Source of the DNA: Lachnospiraceae bacterium UBA3826
GTDB taxonomy: Bacteria; Bacillota; Clostridia; Lachnospirales; Lachnospiraceae
DNA: 28,376 bases
Assembly: GCA_002393095.1 (NCBI GenBank)
Contig: DGII01000026.1
Location: forward strand, 1-28,376
Reading direction: 5' to 3'
Shown here: positions 15,846 through 24,739 of the stretch, piece by piece
Layout of the letters: each line of letters begins with the position of its first letter
How positions within the stretch are numbered: the stretch's first letter is position 1
The notes under the pieces: generated by a model
Database searches by the model: none
What the model was told of the DNA's origin: nothing
The model's input: only the letters and a program-made list of their open reading frames with translations
Position numbers and translations under genes: made by a program

Positions 15846-15854
15846 AGTATACCA
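15846..15854 (-). promoter_or_regulatory. Extended -10 box of tcdA
   Basis: Minus-strand TGGTATACT (hexamer 15846-15851), about 75 bases above the tcdA ATG; the -35 is poor. It is close to, and divergent from, the bioY promoter. Confidence 0.45.
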
Positions 15855-15882
15855 TAAATGCGGGGAATGAATGCAGTTATCT

Positions 15883-15915
15883 ATTGTAAACCTGTTTTAT
15901 TTTCAGGTTGACAAT
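15883..15915 (+). promoter_or_regulatory. BirA-type biotin operator
   Basis: ATTGTAAACC (15883-15892) and GGTTGACAAT (15906-15915) form a 10-base inverted repeat with one mismatch around a 13-base gap. This matches the known biotin repressor site (TTGTAAACC, spacer, GGTTTACAA), although the usual spacer is 1-3 bases longer. The right arm covers the -35 box of the bioY promoter, so bound BirA would block RNA polymerase. Confidence 0.8.
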
Positions 15916-15936
15916 TCCTTCAAAACCTATTACACT
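15908..15936 (+). promoter_or_regulatory. bioY promoter
   Basis: Consensus TTGACA (15908-15913), 17-base spacer, TACACT (15931-15936). It gives a leader of about 85 bases before bioY and overlaps the BirA operator. A further TATAAT at 16001-16006 lies too close to the ATG and lacks a -35. Confidence 0.75.
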
Positions 15937-16026
15937 ACTTCTGGTTCGGAAAATGAAATGGAGGATCGACGAATCTGATATTCGCCTCGCATTCCTCGCA
16001 TATAATGCTCAACTTGGAGGATAATC

Positions 16027-16593
16027 ATGACAAAAGACAATACTAACTCATCCGTTAATATCAGGGATATATGCTATATAGCTTTATTCACCGCACTGAT
16101 AGCAGTGCTCGCACAGATAAGCATCCCTTTACCGGGCGGTGTTCCGCTTACGCTTCAGACCTTTGCCGTACCACTGGCAGGTCTGGTGCTCGGTTCTAAG
16201 AGAGGAACGATCGCATCCGCAGTCTATGTACTCTTAGGCGCTGTAGGCGTTCCGGTGTTCGCCGGCTTCGCAGGAGGTCTGGGTATAGTACTCGGAATGA
16301 CAGGCGGATTCATAGTTTCCTTCCCTATTATGGCATTTCTCGCCGGACTTGCCATCAAGAAGAGTCTTAAGAGTCCTCTTCTCTGGCTCTGGCTTATACT
16401 CGGTGCTTTAGTCAATTATGTAATAGGTACGGTCTGGTTCATGGTCGTTGCGGGAAGCACTCTTCCTGCCGCTTTAGTAGCCTGTGTCATCCCCTTTATT
16501 CCTACAGCGATCATTAAGATCATCTTATCCGGCATCTTCGGCACGATGCTTCGCGGTATCTTAGTGAAGGCCGGTCTTTTGCAGATAAAATGA
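16027..16593 (+). CDS. bioY: Biotin transporter substrate-binding component BioY
   Basis: Membrane S-component that captures biotin for an ECF transporter (or works alone). It has 188 residues, mostly hydrophobic, with about six transmembrane helices. Family motifs include IALFTALIAVLAQISIPL, the G-V-P-L-T-L-Q-T-F biotin loop, LAGLVLGSKRG, the Gly-rich GVPVFAGFAGGLGIVLG and GGFIVSFP. GGAGG lies 6 bases before the ATG. The gene heads a plus-strand operon under a BirA operator. Its stop overlaps the next start (ATGA). No EcfA or EcfT genes are in the window. Confidence 0.95.
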   Translation: MTKDNTNSSVNIRDICYIALFTALIAVLAQISIPLPGGVPLTLQTFAVPLAGLVLGSKRGTIASAVYVLLGAVGVPVFAGFAGGLGIVLGMTGGFIVSFPIMAFLAGLAIKKSLKSPLLWLWLILGALVNYVIGTVWFMVVAGSTLPAALVACVIPFIPTAIIKIILSGIFGTMLRGILVKAGLLQIK

Positions 16594-17039
16594 GTAACAC
16601 GGCTAATAGACCCTCTTATACATCCGTCATACGTCTTCGCCCTCATCATCTGCTCTGTACACAGGGCTACAGCGGCAAAGGCTACAGTGATGATTTCGTC
16701 TCCGGGATGAGTGCCGTTACGGACAGGCTTCGTAATGATCCGGAGGTCGAGATAGAGATCACTTTTTCCTCAGACAATATCTGCACCGCCTGTCCGGCTA
16801 AGCTCGGCGAGGGACTCTGCGCCGATGATGCCAAGGTATTGCGATATGATGCGGCTGTTCGGGATATACTTGATCTTAAGGAGAAGCGCTACTCATATCA
16901 TGAATTGATACGGCGGCTTGATGAATATCTGAACGCCTGCGAGGATGATAAGCGTCTTCGAAGTATCTGCGGAGACTGCAACTGGTATCCGGTAAGTGCG
17001 TGCAGCAAAAATATCCGTGAAGAAAAATACATACTATGA
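16590..17039 (+). CDS. DUF1284 cysteine-rich protein
   Basis: Function unknown. The opening IRLRPHHLLCTQGYSGKGYS is the hallmark of DUF1284. The 149-residue protein has cysteines at C-T-A-C (after SSDNI), GLC, and a late set C-G-D-C and SAC, so it could bind zinc or an iron-sulphur cluster. The DUF1284 arrangement is intact and the length is typical. The ATG overlaps the bioY stop by 4 bases, so translation is coupled. Lying between bioY and birA under a biotin operator suggests, but does not show, a link to biotin or to a cluster-dependent biotin step. No bioB is nearby. Confidence 0.8.
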   Translation: MSNTANRPSYTSVIRLRPHHLLCTQGYSGKGYSDDFVSGMSAVTDRLRNDPEVEIEITFSSDNICTACPAKLGEGLCADDAKVLRYDAAVRDILDLKEKRYSYHELIRRLDEYLNACEDDKRLRSICGDCNWYPVSACSKNIREEKYIL

Positions 17040-17066
17040 CCCCTCTATATCTGCTATAATCAAAGC

Positions 17067-17912
17067 ATGTCGTATATGTCATATTCCACGAAGGATCAGA
17101 TCCTCGCCCTCTTAATGAGGGCAGGAGGCAATTACATATCCGGTGAAGAGGCAAGCAAGAGCATCGGCTTAAGCCGTGCGGCCGTTAATACGGCTGTTCG
17201 CACTCTGCGTGGGGAAGGCTATGCCATCGAATCAGTCACCAACCGCGGATATCGTCTCACCGTGCAGCCGGACGTACTCACCACCGGCACTCTGCTTGCA
17301 GATCTGTCACCGGATCGCATGGATCATGTGATCTGTCTTCATGAGACGACCTCGACTAACAGTTATCTTATGGAACTTGCACAGCAGAATGCGCCTGACG
17401 GCCAGACTGTGATCGCTGAGATGCAGACAGAGGGAAGGGGCCGCACCGGAACGCACTTTGACTCACCCGAAGGCAAGGGTATCTACTTCTCTTATCTCAT
17501 CCGTCCCGGATTCATAGAGGGTGAGTCTGCCTATGTCTCAGACTGGCGCTTTATCACCGAACGGATCGGAATATCTGTGTGCGATGTGATCCGGGACTTA
17601 TGCGGAATTACCCCTGAGATAAGGGAGAATGCGCTCTTGATCAATGACCGTAAGTTCTGCGGAATTCTGACCCAGACAGATATGGAGGTTGAAAGCGGAA
17701 TGATACGCACTCTTGTAGTCGGGATCGGTATCAATGTACACCAGACCGAATCGGAGCTTACTCATTCCCGTAGCATGACTTCCCTCGACATGACTTCTCT
17801 TGACATAGAGACAGGCCGGCTTAACAGCCGACCTGCTATTGTGACATCTCTTATTCATTCACTTGACAGGCTGCGTACCCCCACCCTCTGTACTCAGATT
17901 GGTCAACATTAA
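17067..17912 (+). CDS. birA: BirA-like biotin repressor/ligase, degenerate catalytic site
   Basis: Biotin-responsive HTH regulator fused to a biotin-protein ligase fold. The N-terminal winged HTH (about residues 6-68) is intact: GGNYISGEEASKSIGLSRAAVNTAVRTL reads as a normal recognition region. The ligase part has ETTSTNSYL, EMQTEGRGRTGTHFDSPEG, IYFSYLIRPG and LVVGIGINVHQ. The catalytic KWPND block is replaced by IRENALLINDRKFCG, losing the essential Lys. The GRGRRGR loop is weakened to GRGRTGT. The protein ends at 281 residues with no SH3-like C-terminal domain, usually another 40-50 residues. A MTSLDMTSLD duplication lies near 235. It probably acts as a repressor only, or is decaying. A second ligase elsewhere would then be needed. 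Confidence 0.85.
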   Translation: MSYMSYSTKDQILALLMRAGGNYISGEEASKSIGLSRAAVNTAVRTLRGEGYAIESVTNRGYRLTVQPDVLTTGTLLADLSPDRMDHVICLHETTSTNSYLMELAQQNAPDGQTVIAEMQTEGRGRTGTHFDSPEGKGIYFSYLIRPGFIEGESAYVSDWRFITERIGISVCDVIRDLCGITPEIRENALLINDRKFCGILTQTDMEVESGMIRTLVVGIGINVHQTESELTHSRSMTSLDMTSLDIETGRLNSRPAIVTSLIHSLDRLRTPTLCTQIGQH

Positions 17913-17956
17913 GATACTTCGGTTTGTACCCATATATAAAAATATATTCGTATCAC

Positions 17957-20900
17957 TTAATTAATGTTATATTTTGCTTTCTTCTCATCATTAAGAGTTG
18001 CTCCGGGGAATTGCTTGCGAGCTTCTTCCATAAGTTTCTTGTAGTCCTTGTAATATGTCCTCTTGATCTCCATTCTGTTACGACTTAAGAGTATTGAGTT
18101 ATTGTCCTTAAGGTAGAAGAGACCTTCATCGGCATATGCCACACAGCCATAGGAACCCGTCTCATATAACAGAAGTCCGTATCCGGTACACACTGCCATC
18201 AGATCACTGTCTTCATCGCATACTATATAATCCACTGTTGCGTATATATCCATTGTATTTATGAAAGATTTTGTATCCATATCCCAGACCCTTACTTTGT
18301 AGTCATCACCCTGCATCACTATATGTCTTCCGTCATCCGTGAAGTCCACAAATGCAGTAAGGTATGACTGTAACGGGATCTCTGCATATTTTTCCATACT
18401 GTGAGTATCTGCTACTCGCACATACCCGTCCTTACAGCACAGCGCCAGATACTTATTATCAGGGCTTAGTGCGATGAAATCCTTATCATAGCTGTTAGCC
18501 ACTGTTATAAGCTTATCGTCTGCGAATTCCCTCCTCTTGTCACTTGCTATATCGAGCGCATACAGATTATCGCTGCCCTCTGATATATATAGGGTCTTGC
18601 CGTCATCGGACAGAATAGCCTTGCCGATAATCTTATCCATAGTACCTGAATAAATGCTCTTTCCCTCCACCAGATCGACTACATTAAGCTCTTTAAGTGC
18701 CCAGAAGACTCCCATCCTGCCATCGGGAGTAAGATAGGCACTGTATGAGTAATGATCAAAGCCATAGTCTTCGAGGCTTATCTTCCTCTCGCTCTTATTG
18801 TAAGGATCTATCTCCCATATACCGTTGCGATCCTGCACATATGCCTTATCCTTAAGAAGCCATGTGTTCTCTATGAATTCCGCCTTGTCAAAGGCATACA
18901 ACTTCTCTCCGTCCATGTTGTTGAAGATAAGCGTAGTATATATATCCGTGGGACGAAGTGCATAGTACTTCGAATCCTCCGACATTGCATAGGGCATCAT
19001 ACGCTCGTCATAGGTGACATATTCCTCTAGGTCCGGTGCTTCATGCCATGTAAGTATATGTGCATCCGGTGAAGAATAAGAATCGAAGATGATCATATCG
19101 GGAAGAATGACTGCATCTCGCACGGTATCATTGGTATCAAAATTGTACTCCGAATATATCCTTCCTTCATTGAAGTCCACAAAATCTATACCACCCTGTC
19201 TGTATCCCACTCTTCCGAAGGAATTGGCGGAATTAAGTGACAGCATGGTCGCATCCCCCGGCAAAGTGAATGAGCTGACAAGCTGCCCTGTCTTCTCATC
19301 AATGGTAAAGGCTTCTGCCTCGAATGTCACGACTATATCGCTCTTATTCCCATCCTCTGTCGGATATGAATGTGCCTTGATCTTAGCCACGAATGTGAGC
19401 ATATACTTGACATGCACATCCAGTTCCCTTATCCACAGCCTGTTGCCTTCCTTGTCAAAAAGCTCCGTAACTACATGGTTAACCCCCGTATCAAGTAGAT
19501 CGTTATTGCATGTAACGACCGCATAATTGCCGTTATCCGTCGTACAGAAGTCAAGGAAGTAACCTTCCGTAAGACTTATATCCTTTGTCTCGTTATTCTT
19601 AGTATCATACAGTGTAAGTACCGTATGTGTCGTCTCAGAATCATAGTGTCCTACTGCGAAGATACCATTATCCTTATAATATCTGCCTTTATCCGTATAC
19701 GAATAACCCGTCTGATTCTCCGATACGGAAGTCACCTTGCCGCTTCCGGCATCTACCATACTTATGCTGTCTCTGCATACGAGAACCACTCTTCCATCAT
19801 TGTCACAGGCATCACATTGCTTGATCGTATCCTCTGACTGTATAGTATATATGACACTACCGTCATAATCATACTTAGTCAGCTCTTTTTCCGTGGCAAC
19901 ATATATACCTGTGGAATCAGCATCCGCACTCTTGACATTCACATAGTAATTGGACTCATTGACAGCCGGATCTATTCGGACCAGAAGCTCTCTGTCCTCT
20001 ATACTCCATACATATACCCTGCTGCCGCTGTCGATGGTCACAAGCTTACTTGCGTCATCCGTCTTATTCATGTATGTCAGAGACAGGCTGTGAGTCAGAT
20101 TCTTATCAAAGGTCATGTTGTTACCGTAGTCATACGCATACAACGCCTGACTTAAGGCGTATTCAGCCTCGGCTACATAAGGTCTGTCGTTACCCTCGGA
20201 GGGCAGAGCCTCCATAGCTACGAGCACAGCATCCTCCCTGTTGCCGGACTTAAGAAGCGACAGAGCTTCCTCAGCGTAGAATCTCGACTGGTTCTCCTGC
20301 TTGCCCTCATACTGTACCGTTATCTCATCAGCAAGCCTCGTCTTCTCATCTGCCAGAGCCGCCTTCTCATTAGCAAGCTGTGTCATCCTCTTAGCAATAT
20401 TGGCATTATATATACCGAAGGCCGTACCTGCCACGGCTACAACCGCTGCTATGGATGATATTATCGTCACAAGCCGTCTTATTCGTCTCTCTCTGTCTCG
20501 CTGACGGAGATCATCATAAGTACAGCCTATGACCGGAGCCGCCAAACGCAAGAGCTCTGTCTTAAATTTAGTATTTCTTTCTTTTCTGTCTTCTCCTCTT
20601 ACATCTGCGGCAAGGGGCTCGACGGGATTGCCGTTCTCATCCGTCAATAGCTGCGGAGGGAAGCTTTCATCCGGCTCGCCCTCTATGAGAACTGCCAGTA
20701 CATGATTCCTGTCATGCATCTGTATGAAGGTCTCTATCTCCTTGCATACCCAGTATGATCCTGGCGTTCTTGGAGAACAGATTACTATCAGATACTCCGA
20801 GCCTTCAAGTGCCGCAGAGATATTGTCATCAAGATCACTTCCTATCGGAAGCTCCTCCTGATCCCTGAATACTCTCCCGACCTTCTTCTTGCCGGTCTTC

Positions 20901-21010
20901 CTCTGTACCGAAGCCGGAATATGATATGTCTCAAGTCCTGTATGGACCTTCTTGGCTATCTCCATATCCAGTTCCGAATGTCTGTAACTTATGAATGCAG
21001 CATATCTCAT
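17957..21010 (-). CDS. TIR domain - transmembrane - beta-propeller protein
   Basis: The N-terminal TIR domain (about residues 1-150) starts AAFISYRHSELD, includes FRDQEELPIGSD, and has SYWVCKEIETF with the W87/E91 pair expected of an NAD-cleaving TIR. An arginine-rich stretch precedes one transmembrane helix (about 180-201), then a coiled-coil-like LANEKAALADEKTRLADE repeat and an alpha-solenoid hinge (EEALSLLKSGNREDAV). About 700 residues of repeated four-stranded blades follow, ending in WD40-like units (YKVRVWDMDTKSF). The positive charge before the helix suggests the TIR is inside and the propeller outside, though similar proteins are sometimes drawn wholly cytoplasmic. Last gene of a five-gene operon, 42 bases after the LRR gene. 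Could be a defence effector or a receptor; not proven. Confidence 0.85.
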   Translation of the reverse strand: MRYAAFISYRHSELDMEIAKKVHTGLETYHIPASVQRKTGKKKVGRVFRDQEELPIGSDLDDNISAALEGSEYLIVICSPRTPGSYWVCKEIETFIQMHDRNHVLAVLIEGEPDESFPPQLLTDENGNPVEPLAADVRGEDRKERNTKFKTELLRLAAPVIGCTYDDLRQRDRERRIRRLVTIISSIAAVVAVAGTAFGIYNANIAKRMTQLANEKAALADEKTRLADEITVQYEGKQENQSRFYAEEALSLLKSGNREDAVLVAMEALPSEGNDRPYVAEAEYALSQALYAYDYGNNMTFDKNLTHSLSLTYMNKTDDASKLVTIDSGSRVYVWSIEDRELLVRIDPAVNESNYYVNVKSADADSTGIYVATEKELTKYDYDGSVIYTIQSEDTIKQCDACDNDGRVVLVCRDSISMVDAGSGKVTSVSENQTGYSYTDKGRYYKDNGIFAVGHYDSETTHTVLTLYDTKNNETKDISLTEGYFLDFCTTDNGNYAVVTCNNDLLDTGVNHVVTELFDKEGNRLWIRELDVHVKYMLTFVAKIKAHSYPTEDGNKSDIVVTFEAEAFTIDEKTGQLVSSFTLPGDATMLSLNSANSFGRVGYRQGGIDFVDFNEGRIYSEYNFDTNDTVRDAVILPDMIIFDSYSSPDAHILTWHEAPDLEEYVTYDERMMPYAMSEDSKYYALRPTDIYTTLIFNNMDGEKLYAFDKAEFIENTWLLKDKAYVQDRNGIWEIDPYNKSERKISLEDYGFDHYSYSAYLTPDGRMGVFWALKELNVVDLVEGKSIYSGTMDKIIGKAILSDDGKTLYISEGSDNLYALDIASDKRREFADDKLITVANSYDKDFIALSPDNKYLALCCKDGYVRVADTHSMEKYAEIPLQSYLTAFVDFTDDGRHIVMQGDDYKVRVWDMDTKSFINTMDIYATVDYIVCDEDSDLMAVCTGYGLLLYETGSYGCVAYADEGLFYLKDNNSILLSRNRMEIKRTYYKDYKKLMEEARKQFPGATLNDEKKAKYNIN

Positions 21011-21052
21011 ACTCTTATTATCTCCTGTCTCTTCCTGATCTTCTCCCTTATC

Positions 21053-21907
21053 CTAGAGCATCATATCATCCAGTGCCGATACCGCATCTGCCCCTGCTCT
21101 TGCTCTGGCTATAAGCATAGCCTTAAGCTGAACCTTCCTTGTATCCGGGTCCTCTATCATCCTAAGTATCGTCTCTCTGTCAGGTTCGACCACGGACATA
21201 TATATATCTGTATAGTCCGTCTTATCATCACAGTCATCCCTGATATAGCGCCAGGCATAGTCGTTCTTACAACCATATGCCCGCTCTCTTATATAAGACA
21301 CTATCTTATCCCTGTTGATCCGGCTTAGATGGTCGTCGTACTTAAGCCTTAGGAAGCAGAGTTCACACTTTTTTTTCGCAATACTTAACATATGGCTGTT
21401 ATCCGTAACCGACATCTCTCCGTCCACAGATGGCACACCATCATAGGAGATATCCTCCTCGCCTCCCATAGCAAGGCTCCTTACCCCATAGTTGTCATCA
21501 CTGCCAAGCATAGACATAAGGCTTATATCCCACTTCTCATACCAGAAGCCTTCGCCTATATCATCCGCCCTCAGAAGATGCTCGGCAGACATGAGATTTA
21601 CTGCCGCTGCAAGAAGCTTAGACAAGCCCTCTCCGGCTTCGTCAAAGGCTATCTTCGTAAGGCTGCTGCAGCCCTCGAACACACCCTTGCCGAATATATC
21701 TCCTCTTGGTGCTCCTCCTATACTTACCGTACAGAGATTCTCGCACATTGAGAAGCAATAATCGCCAAGCTCTTCTATACTCTCAGGTATACTTACGCTT
21801 CTAAGCGTCCTGCAGCACAGAAAAGTCTTCTTCTCAATTGCTCTTATCCTGTGCTCTCCTGCTATATCAAGGACGGCATCCGTGCCCTTATAGCCCGTGA
21901 TTGCCAC
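21053..21907 (-). CDS. BspA-type leucine-rich repeat protein
   Basis: Specific function unknown. Residues about 1-95 contain 3 BspA-type LRR units: EKKTFLCCRTLRSVSIPESI, YCFSMCENLCTVSIG and GVFEGCSSLTKIAF. The rest (about 100-284) is an alpha-helical domain I do not recognise, rich in acidic residues, with a cysteine-rich stretch (KKKCELCFLRL) and a YDDHLSRINRDKIVSYI helix. No signal peptide or membrane helix, so it is cytoplasmic. It sits 14 bases after the MoxR gene and 42 before the TIR gene. In this setting it may recognise a target or scaffold the ATPase. Confidence 0.7.
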   Translation of the reverse strand: MAITGYKGTDAVLDIAGEHRIRAIEKKTFLCCRTLRSVSIPESIEELGDYCFSMCENLCTVSIGGAPRGDIFGKGVFEGCSSLTKIAFDEAGEGLSKLLAAAVNLMSAEHLLRADDIGEGFWYEKWDISLMSMLGSDDNYGVRSLAMGGEEDISYDGVPSVDGEMSVTDNSHMLSIAKKKCELCFLRLKYDDHLSRINRDKIVSYIRERAYGCKNDYAWRYIRDDCDDKTDYTDIYMSVVEPDRETILRMIEDPDTRKVQLKAMLIARARAGADAVSALDDMML

Positions 21908-21921
21908 GCCGTCCTCTTTCT

Positions 21922-23412
21922 CTATATATTCAAGTTCATAATCTCCCGTCTTAAGCTCTCCTTCCTGTCTCCTACCATAAGCAGGGCATTATACTTCTCA
22001 TATATATCCGATCCAAATGTAGCGAAAAACTGTGCACTGTCTCTATTAAGCGTAAGCTCCGTTACAAGCAGCAGCATCTCATTGGATTCCTCTCCGAATA
22101 CATCAGCCATAGCTTCAAAGAGATGCTCCATACGTCCCTGTTCATCGCCTACCCTCTCCTTAAGAACCGTCACTCTGCCGTTATAGAAGGTCTTCACCAT
22201 GTCTGCCGCCTGTTCCGGATTCTGTGCCATGTAGCTTAACAGCTCCTTATAGAATGCGATCTTGGTCTTCTCCCTTGTCTTATCCGCTGTGGTAAGATTC
22301 CCTGCCTTCTTCTTGGCATCTATTACTTTCTCCGCCGCAGATATAAGCTTACCCACATATGCCCTTGCATCTTCTTCACCTGATGCAAGCTTCATAACAG
22401 CGCCCCTTACCTCCTTAATGACATCCGAGGTACGCATTATATCCTTAGTCTCTGCCTTGACAACATCAGCCAAAAGTCCGGTGAGCGCCAGCCTCTCATC
22501 GACAGATGCAGCCCTTGCCTCGTCTGCGAAGCGTTCCTCCGTTCCACCTGTGAATATTGCCTCCATATCATACTTCTTCTTATACTTATTATACAGCTCA
22601 TAGTAGGCTGTAAACTCCCTGACTATGGTCTCATTCTTGATATATTGACCTATTAGGCTCTCCGATACCTTCTTATCACTCTCCTCATATAGCTTTATCA
22701 TGTCCGAGATATCCTCCCAGCCTCTGGCCGTCACATAATTCTTGCCATATGCCGTAGTCTCCACTCCGTAGAAGTATTCCCTGTTGGAATCAAGGAAATT
22801 AAGTATTGCTCCGTGCAGAGATACCTCGGATGCGTATCTTTTCCATGCCGGATAGTCCGCCTCCACTTCTATTACCTTAAGTCTGTCAAGAGTTACTACA
22901 TCGAACTCTCTGACTGCCTTATTAAATTCCGGCGGATTACCCGCAGTGACTATGACCCAGCCTTCTGGCACCGTATGCTTGCCGAATACCTTGTACTGAA
23001 GGAACTGAAGCATCGAAGGGTAGAGGGTCTCTGATACACAGTTGATCTCATCTAAGAAAAGGATACCCTCTCTTACTCCGCTTTCCTCCATGGTATCGTA
23101 TATGGAGGCGATTATCTCACTCATCGTATATTCGGATACACTGTATACGGTTTTGCCGTAGTCCTTCTCCTTGATAAAAGGAAGGCCAAGCGCCGACTGC
23201 CTCGTATGGTGTGTCATGGAATAGCTCACAAGGGCGATATTAAGCTCGGATGCTATCTGGCTCATGATAGCGGTCTTACCTATTCCGGGAGCGCCAAGTA
23301 AGAATACGGGACGCTGTCTTACAACAGGTATCCTGTAATCCCCGTATTCATCCTTCTTAAGATACAGCTCCACTGTATCCTTAATATAATCCTTAGCTTC
23401 TGCTATGTTCAT
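21922..23412 (-). CDS. MoxR-family AAA+ ATPase
   Basis: Chaperone-like ATPase that remodels or loads a partner, usually with a VWA protein. Walker A is GAPGIGKT (residues 40-47), Walker B ILFLDEIN near 130, and sensor 1 VIVTAGNPPE near 172, followed by FDVVTLDRLKVIEVE. A helical C-terminal domain (about 230-496) is longer than in simple MoxR proteins (about 320 residues) and has no other known domain. It overlaps the VWA gene by 4 bases, so the two are made together. The pairing matches MoxR-VWA systems. The client is not evident. Confidence 0.88.
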   Translation of the reverse strand: MNIAEAKDYIKDTVELYLKKDEYGDYRIPVVRQRPVFLLGAPGIGKTAIMSQIASELNIALVSYSMTHHTRQSALGLPFIKEKDYGKTVYSVSEYTMSEIIASIYDTMEESGVREGILFLDEINCVSETLYPSMLQFLQYKVFGKHTVPEGWVIVTAGNPPEFNKAVREFDVVTLDRLKVIEVEADYPAWKRYASEVSLHGAILNFLDSNREYFYGVETTAYGKNYVTARGWEDISDMIKLYEESDKKVSESLIGQYIKNETIVREFTAYYELYNKYKKKYDMEAIFTGGTEERFADEARAASVDERLALTGLLADVVKAETKDIMRTSDVIKEVRGAVMKLASGEEDARAYVGKLISAAEKVIDAKKKAGNLTTADKTREKTKIAFYKELLSYMAQNPEQAADMVKTFYNGRVTVLKERVGDEQGRMEHLFEAMADVFGEESNEMLLLVTELTLNRDSAQFFATFGSDIYEKYNALLMVGDRKESLRREIMNLNI

Positions 23413-24737
23413 TCCGTATCCTCCATCACTACCTTAATCGCCCATCCCGGCACCGGCATCCTGTATTCGTCCTCGCTGTCGAAGACGAAGAGCGTATCAT
23501 AATCCGGCGGACTCTCAGGATATATCCCGTAGCCATCCGTGAAGTATATAAGCCCCTTAAGCTTCTGTATCTTATTCTCTCTCTTAAGCTCCTCTACATA
23601 GGCGAATACAGGTCTGTAGTCCGTAGCTCCATAGCCTCTTATATGGAAATTCTTCGATACTTCCTTAAGCTCGTTCTTAGACTCTATGACTGTGTCTGAT
23701 GTGACACGTGCGTCACATTGCACTATATGAATGTTCAGCTTCTCTGACAGCGAGACGGACTTGGATAATATGTCATAGGTCCGATCTAAGAAGCCCTCAA
23801 CCTTCTTACCTCTGACGGAAGCCGATGTATCTATGGCTATCACGAAGTCCCTTATGCGCTTCTCCTCGGCATATTCAAGAGGCTCTATAAGGGGCATGTT
23901 GCCGTAGTTACTTAGTCCGTACATATAATATATATAGTCGAACTCATCCGGATTGACACGTATCTCTTCGCTCATTACGGCGAATCTGCTAAGAATCGCA
24001 TCATAATCATAGTGCTTTCTGGTACTCTCCTTAAGATTAGCCAATATTGTCTCTGACCCTGTTATATCCTTGGAAAAAGACTTAAGCTCTGCCTTGACTC
24101 TCTCTGCGATCTTCTTCCAGTCCTCCCCTGTAAGTATCTCTCTCGGCTCATCCTTATAGCTTATCCTTGGTCTGTGGGTATCGAATGCGAAGAGCTTCGC
24201 ATACTTTTCTTCCGAATCCTTGGATATACCTCCCACCATGAATTCTCTGTAGATAGCTTCCGCCGTAAGAACAGGCACCCACTTCGCCAGACGGTTAAGG
24301 ATTATCCTCTCCTCACCATCCCTAAGAAGCGCAGACTCCGGTATGTCCATACCAAGGATCATATTCTCCACGGCGATGTCCGTTGCTATACTCCAGTACT
24401 TCTCCTCTGTCTTGTCGAATCTGTACGGATGAAGCAGTATACCGTGTAACAGTATGTGCAAAAGTAGTCTCAGAACATATGCTGACTCCTCCATATAGTC
24501 GGCAAGCAGTACATAGGGATCATATATAAGACTCCTCCCATCGAATACATAACCCTTTGTTCCCATGACACTTCTAAATTCTACCTTGGAAAGCGCCGTA
24601 TCGAAGAAGCGCAGCCTGACCGTGATGGTATCTCTTGCAAGGCTTAATACTCTTCCCGCATATTCTGTTATCGTCCTCTCATCTGTCATTACATTCTCCG
24701 ACCGGTACGGCTGCTGCATCTGTTGACCATAAGACAT
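23409..24737 (-). CDS. VWA-domain protein with DUF2201-like N-terminus
   Basis: Partner of the MoxR ATPase. The N-terminal half resembles the DUF2201 metallopeptidase-like fold; the usual HExxH is altered to LLHGILLHP, so it is probably not an active peptidase. The C-terminal VWA domain (about residues 290-435) has a complete MIDAS: DTSAS near 300, a Thr in RGYGATDYRP and a late D in LIYFTDGYG. Cytoplasmic, 442 residues. It starts 2 bases after the DHH gene and overlaps moxR by 4 bases. In MoxR-VWA pairs the VWA protein carries the substrate or cofactor; which one here is unknown. Confidence 0.85.
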   Translation of the reverse strand: MSYGQQMQQPYRSENVMTDERTITEYAGRVLSLARDTITVRLRFFDTALSKVEFRSVMGTKGYVFDGRSLIYDPYVLLADYMEESAYVLRLLLHILLHGILLHPYRFDKTEEKYWSIATDIAVENMILGMDIPESALLRDGEERIILNRLAKWVPVLTAEAIYREFMVGGISKDSEEKYAKLFAFDTHRPRISYKDEPREILTGEDWKKIAERVKAELKSFSKDITGSETILANLKESTRKHYDYDAILSRFAVMSEEIRVNPDEFDYIYYMYGLSNYGNMPLIEPLEYAEEKRIRDFVIAIDTSASVRGKKVEGFLDRTYDILSKSVSLSEKLNIHIVQCDARVTSDTVIESKNELKEVSKNFHIRGYGATDYRPVFAYVEELKRENKIQKLKGLIYFTDGYGIYPESPPDYDTLFVFDSEDEYRMPVPGWAIKVVMEDTE

Positions 24738-24739
24738 TG

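Noticed and set aside
16001..16006. TATAAT just above bioY as the main promoter
   Set aside because: No -35 at 16-18 bases and only 20 bases to the ATG, while a consensus promoter with operator lies at 15908-15936.
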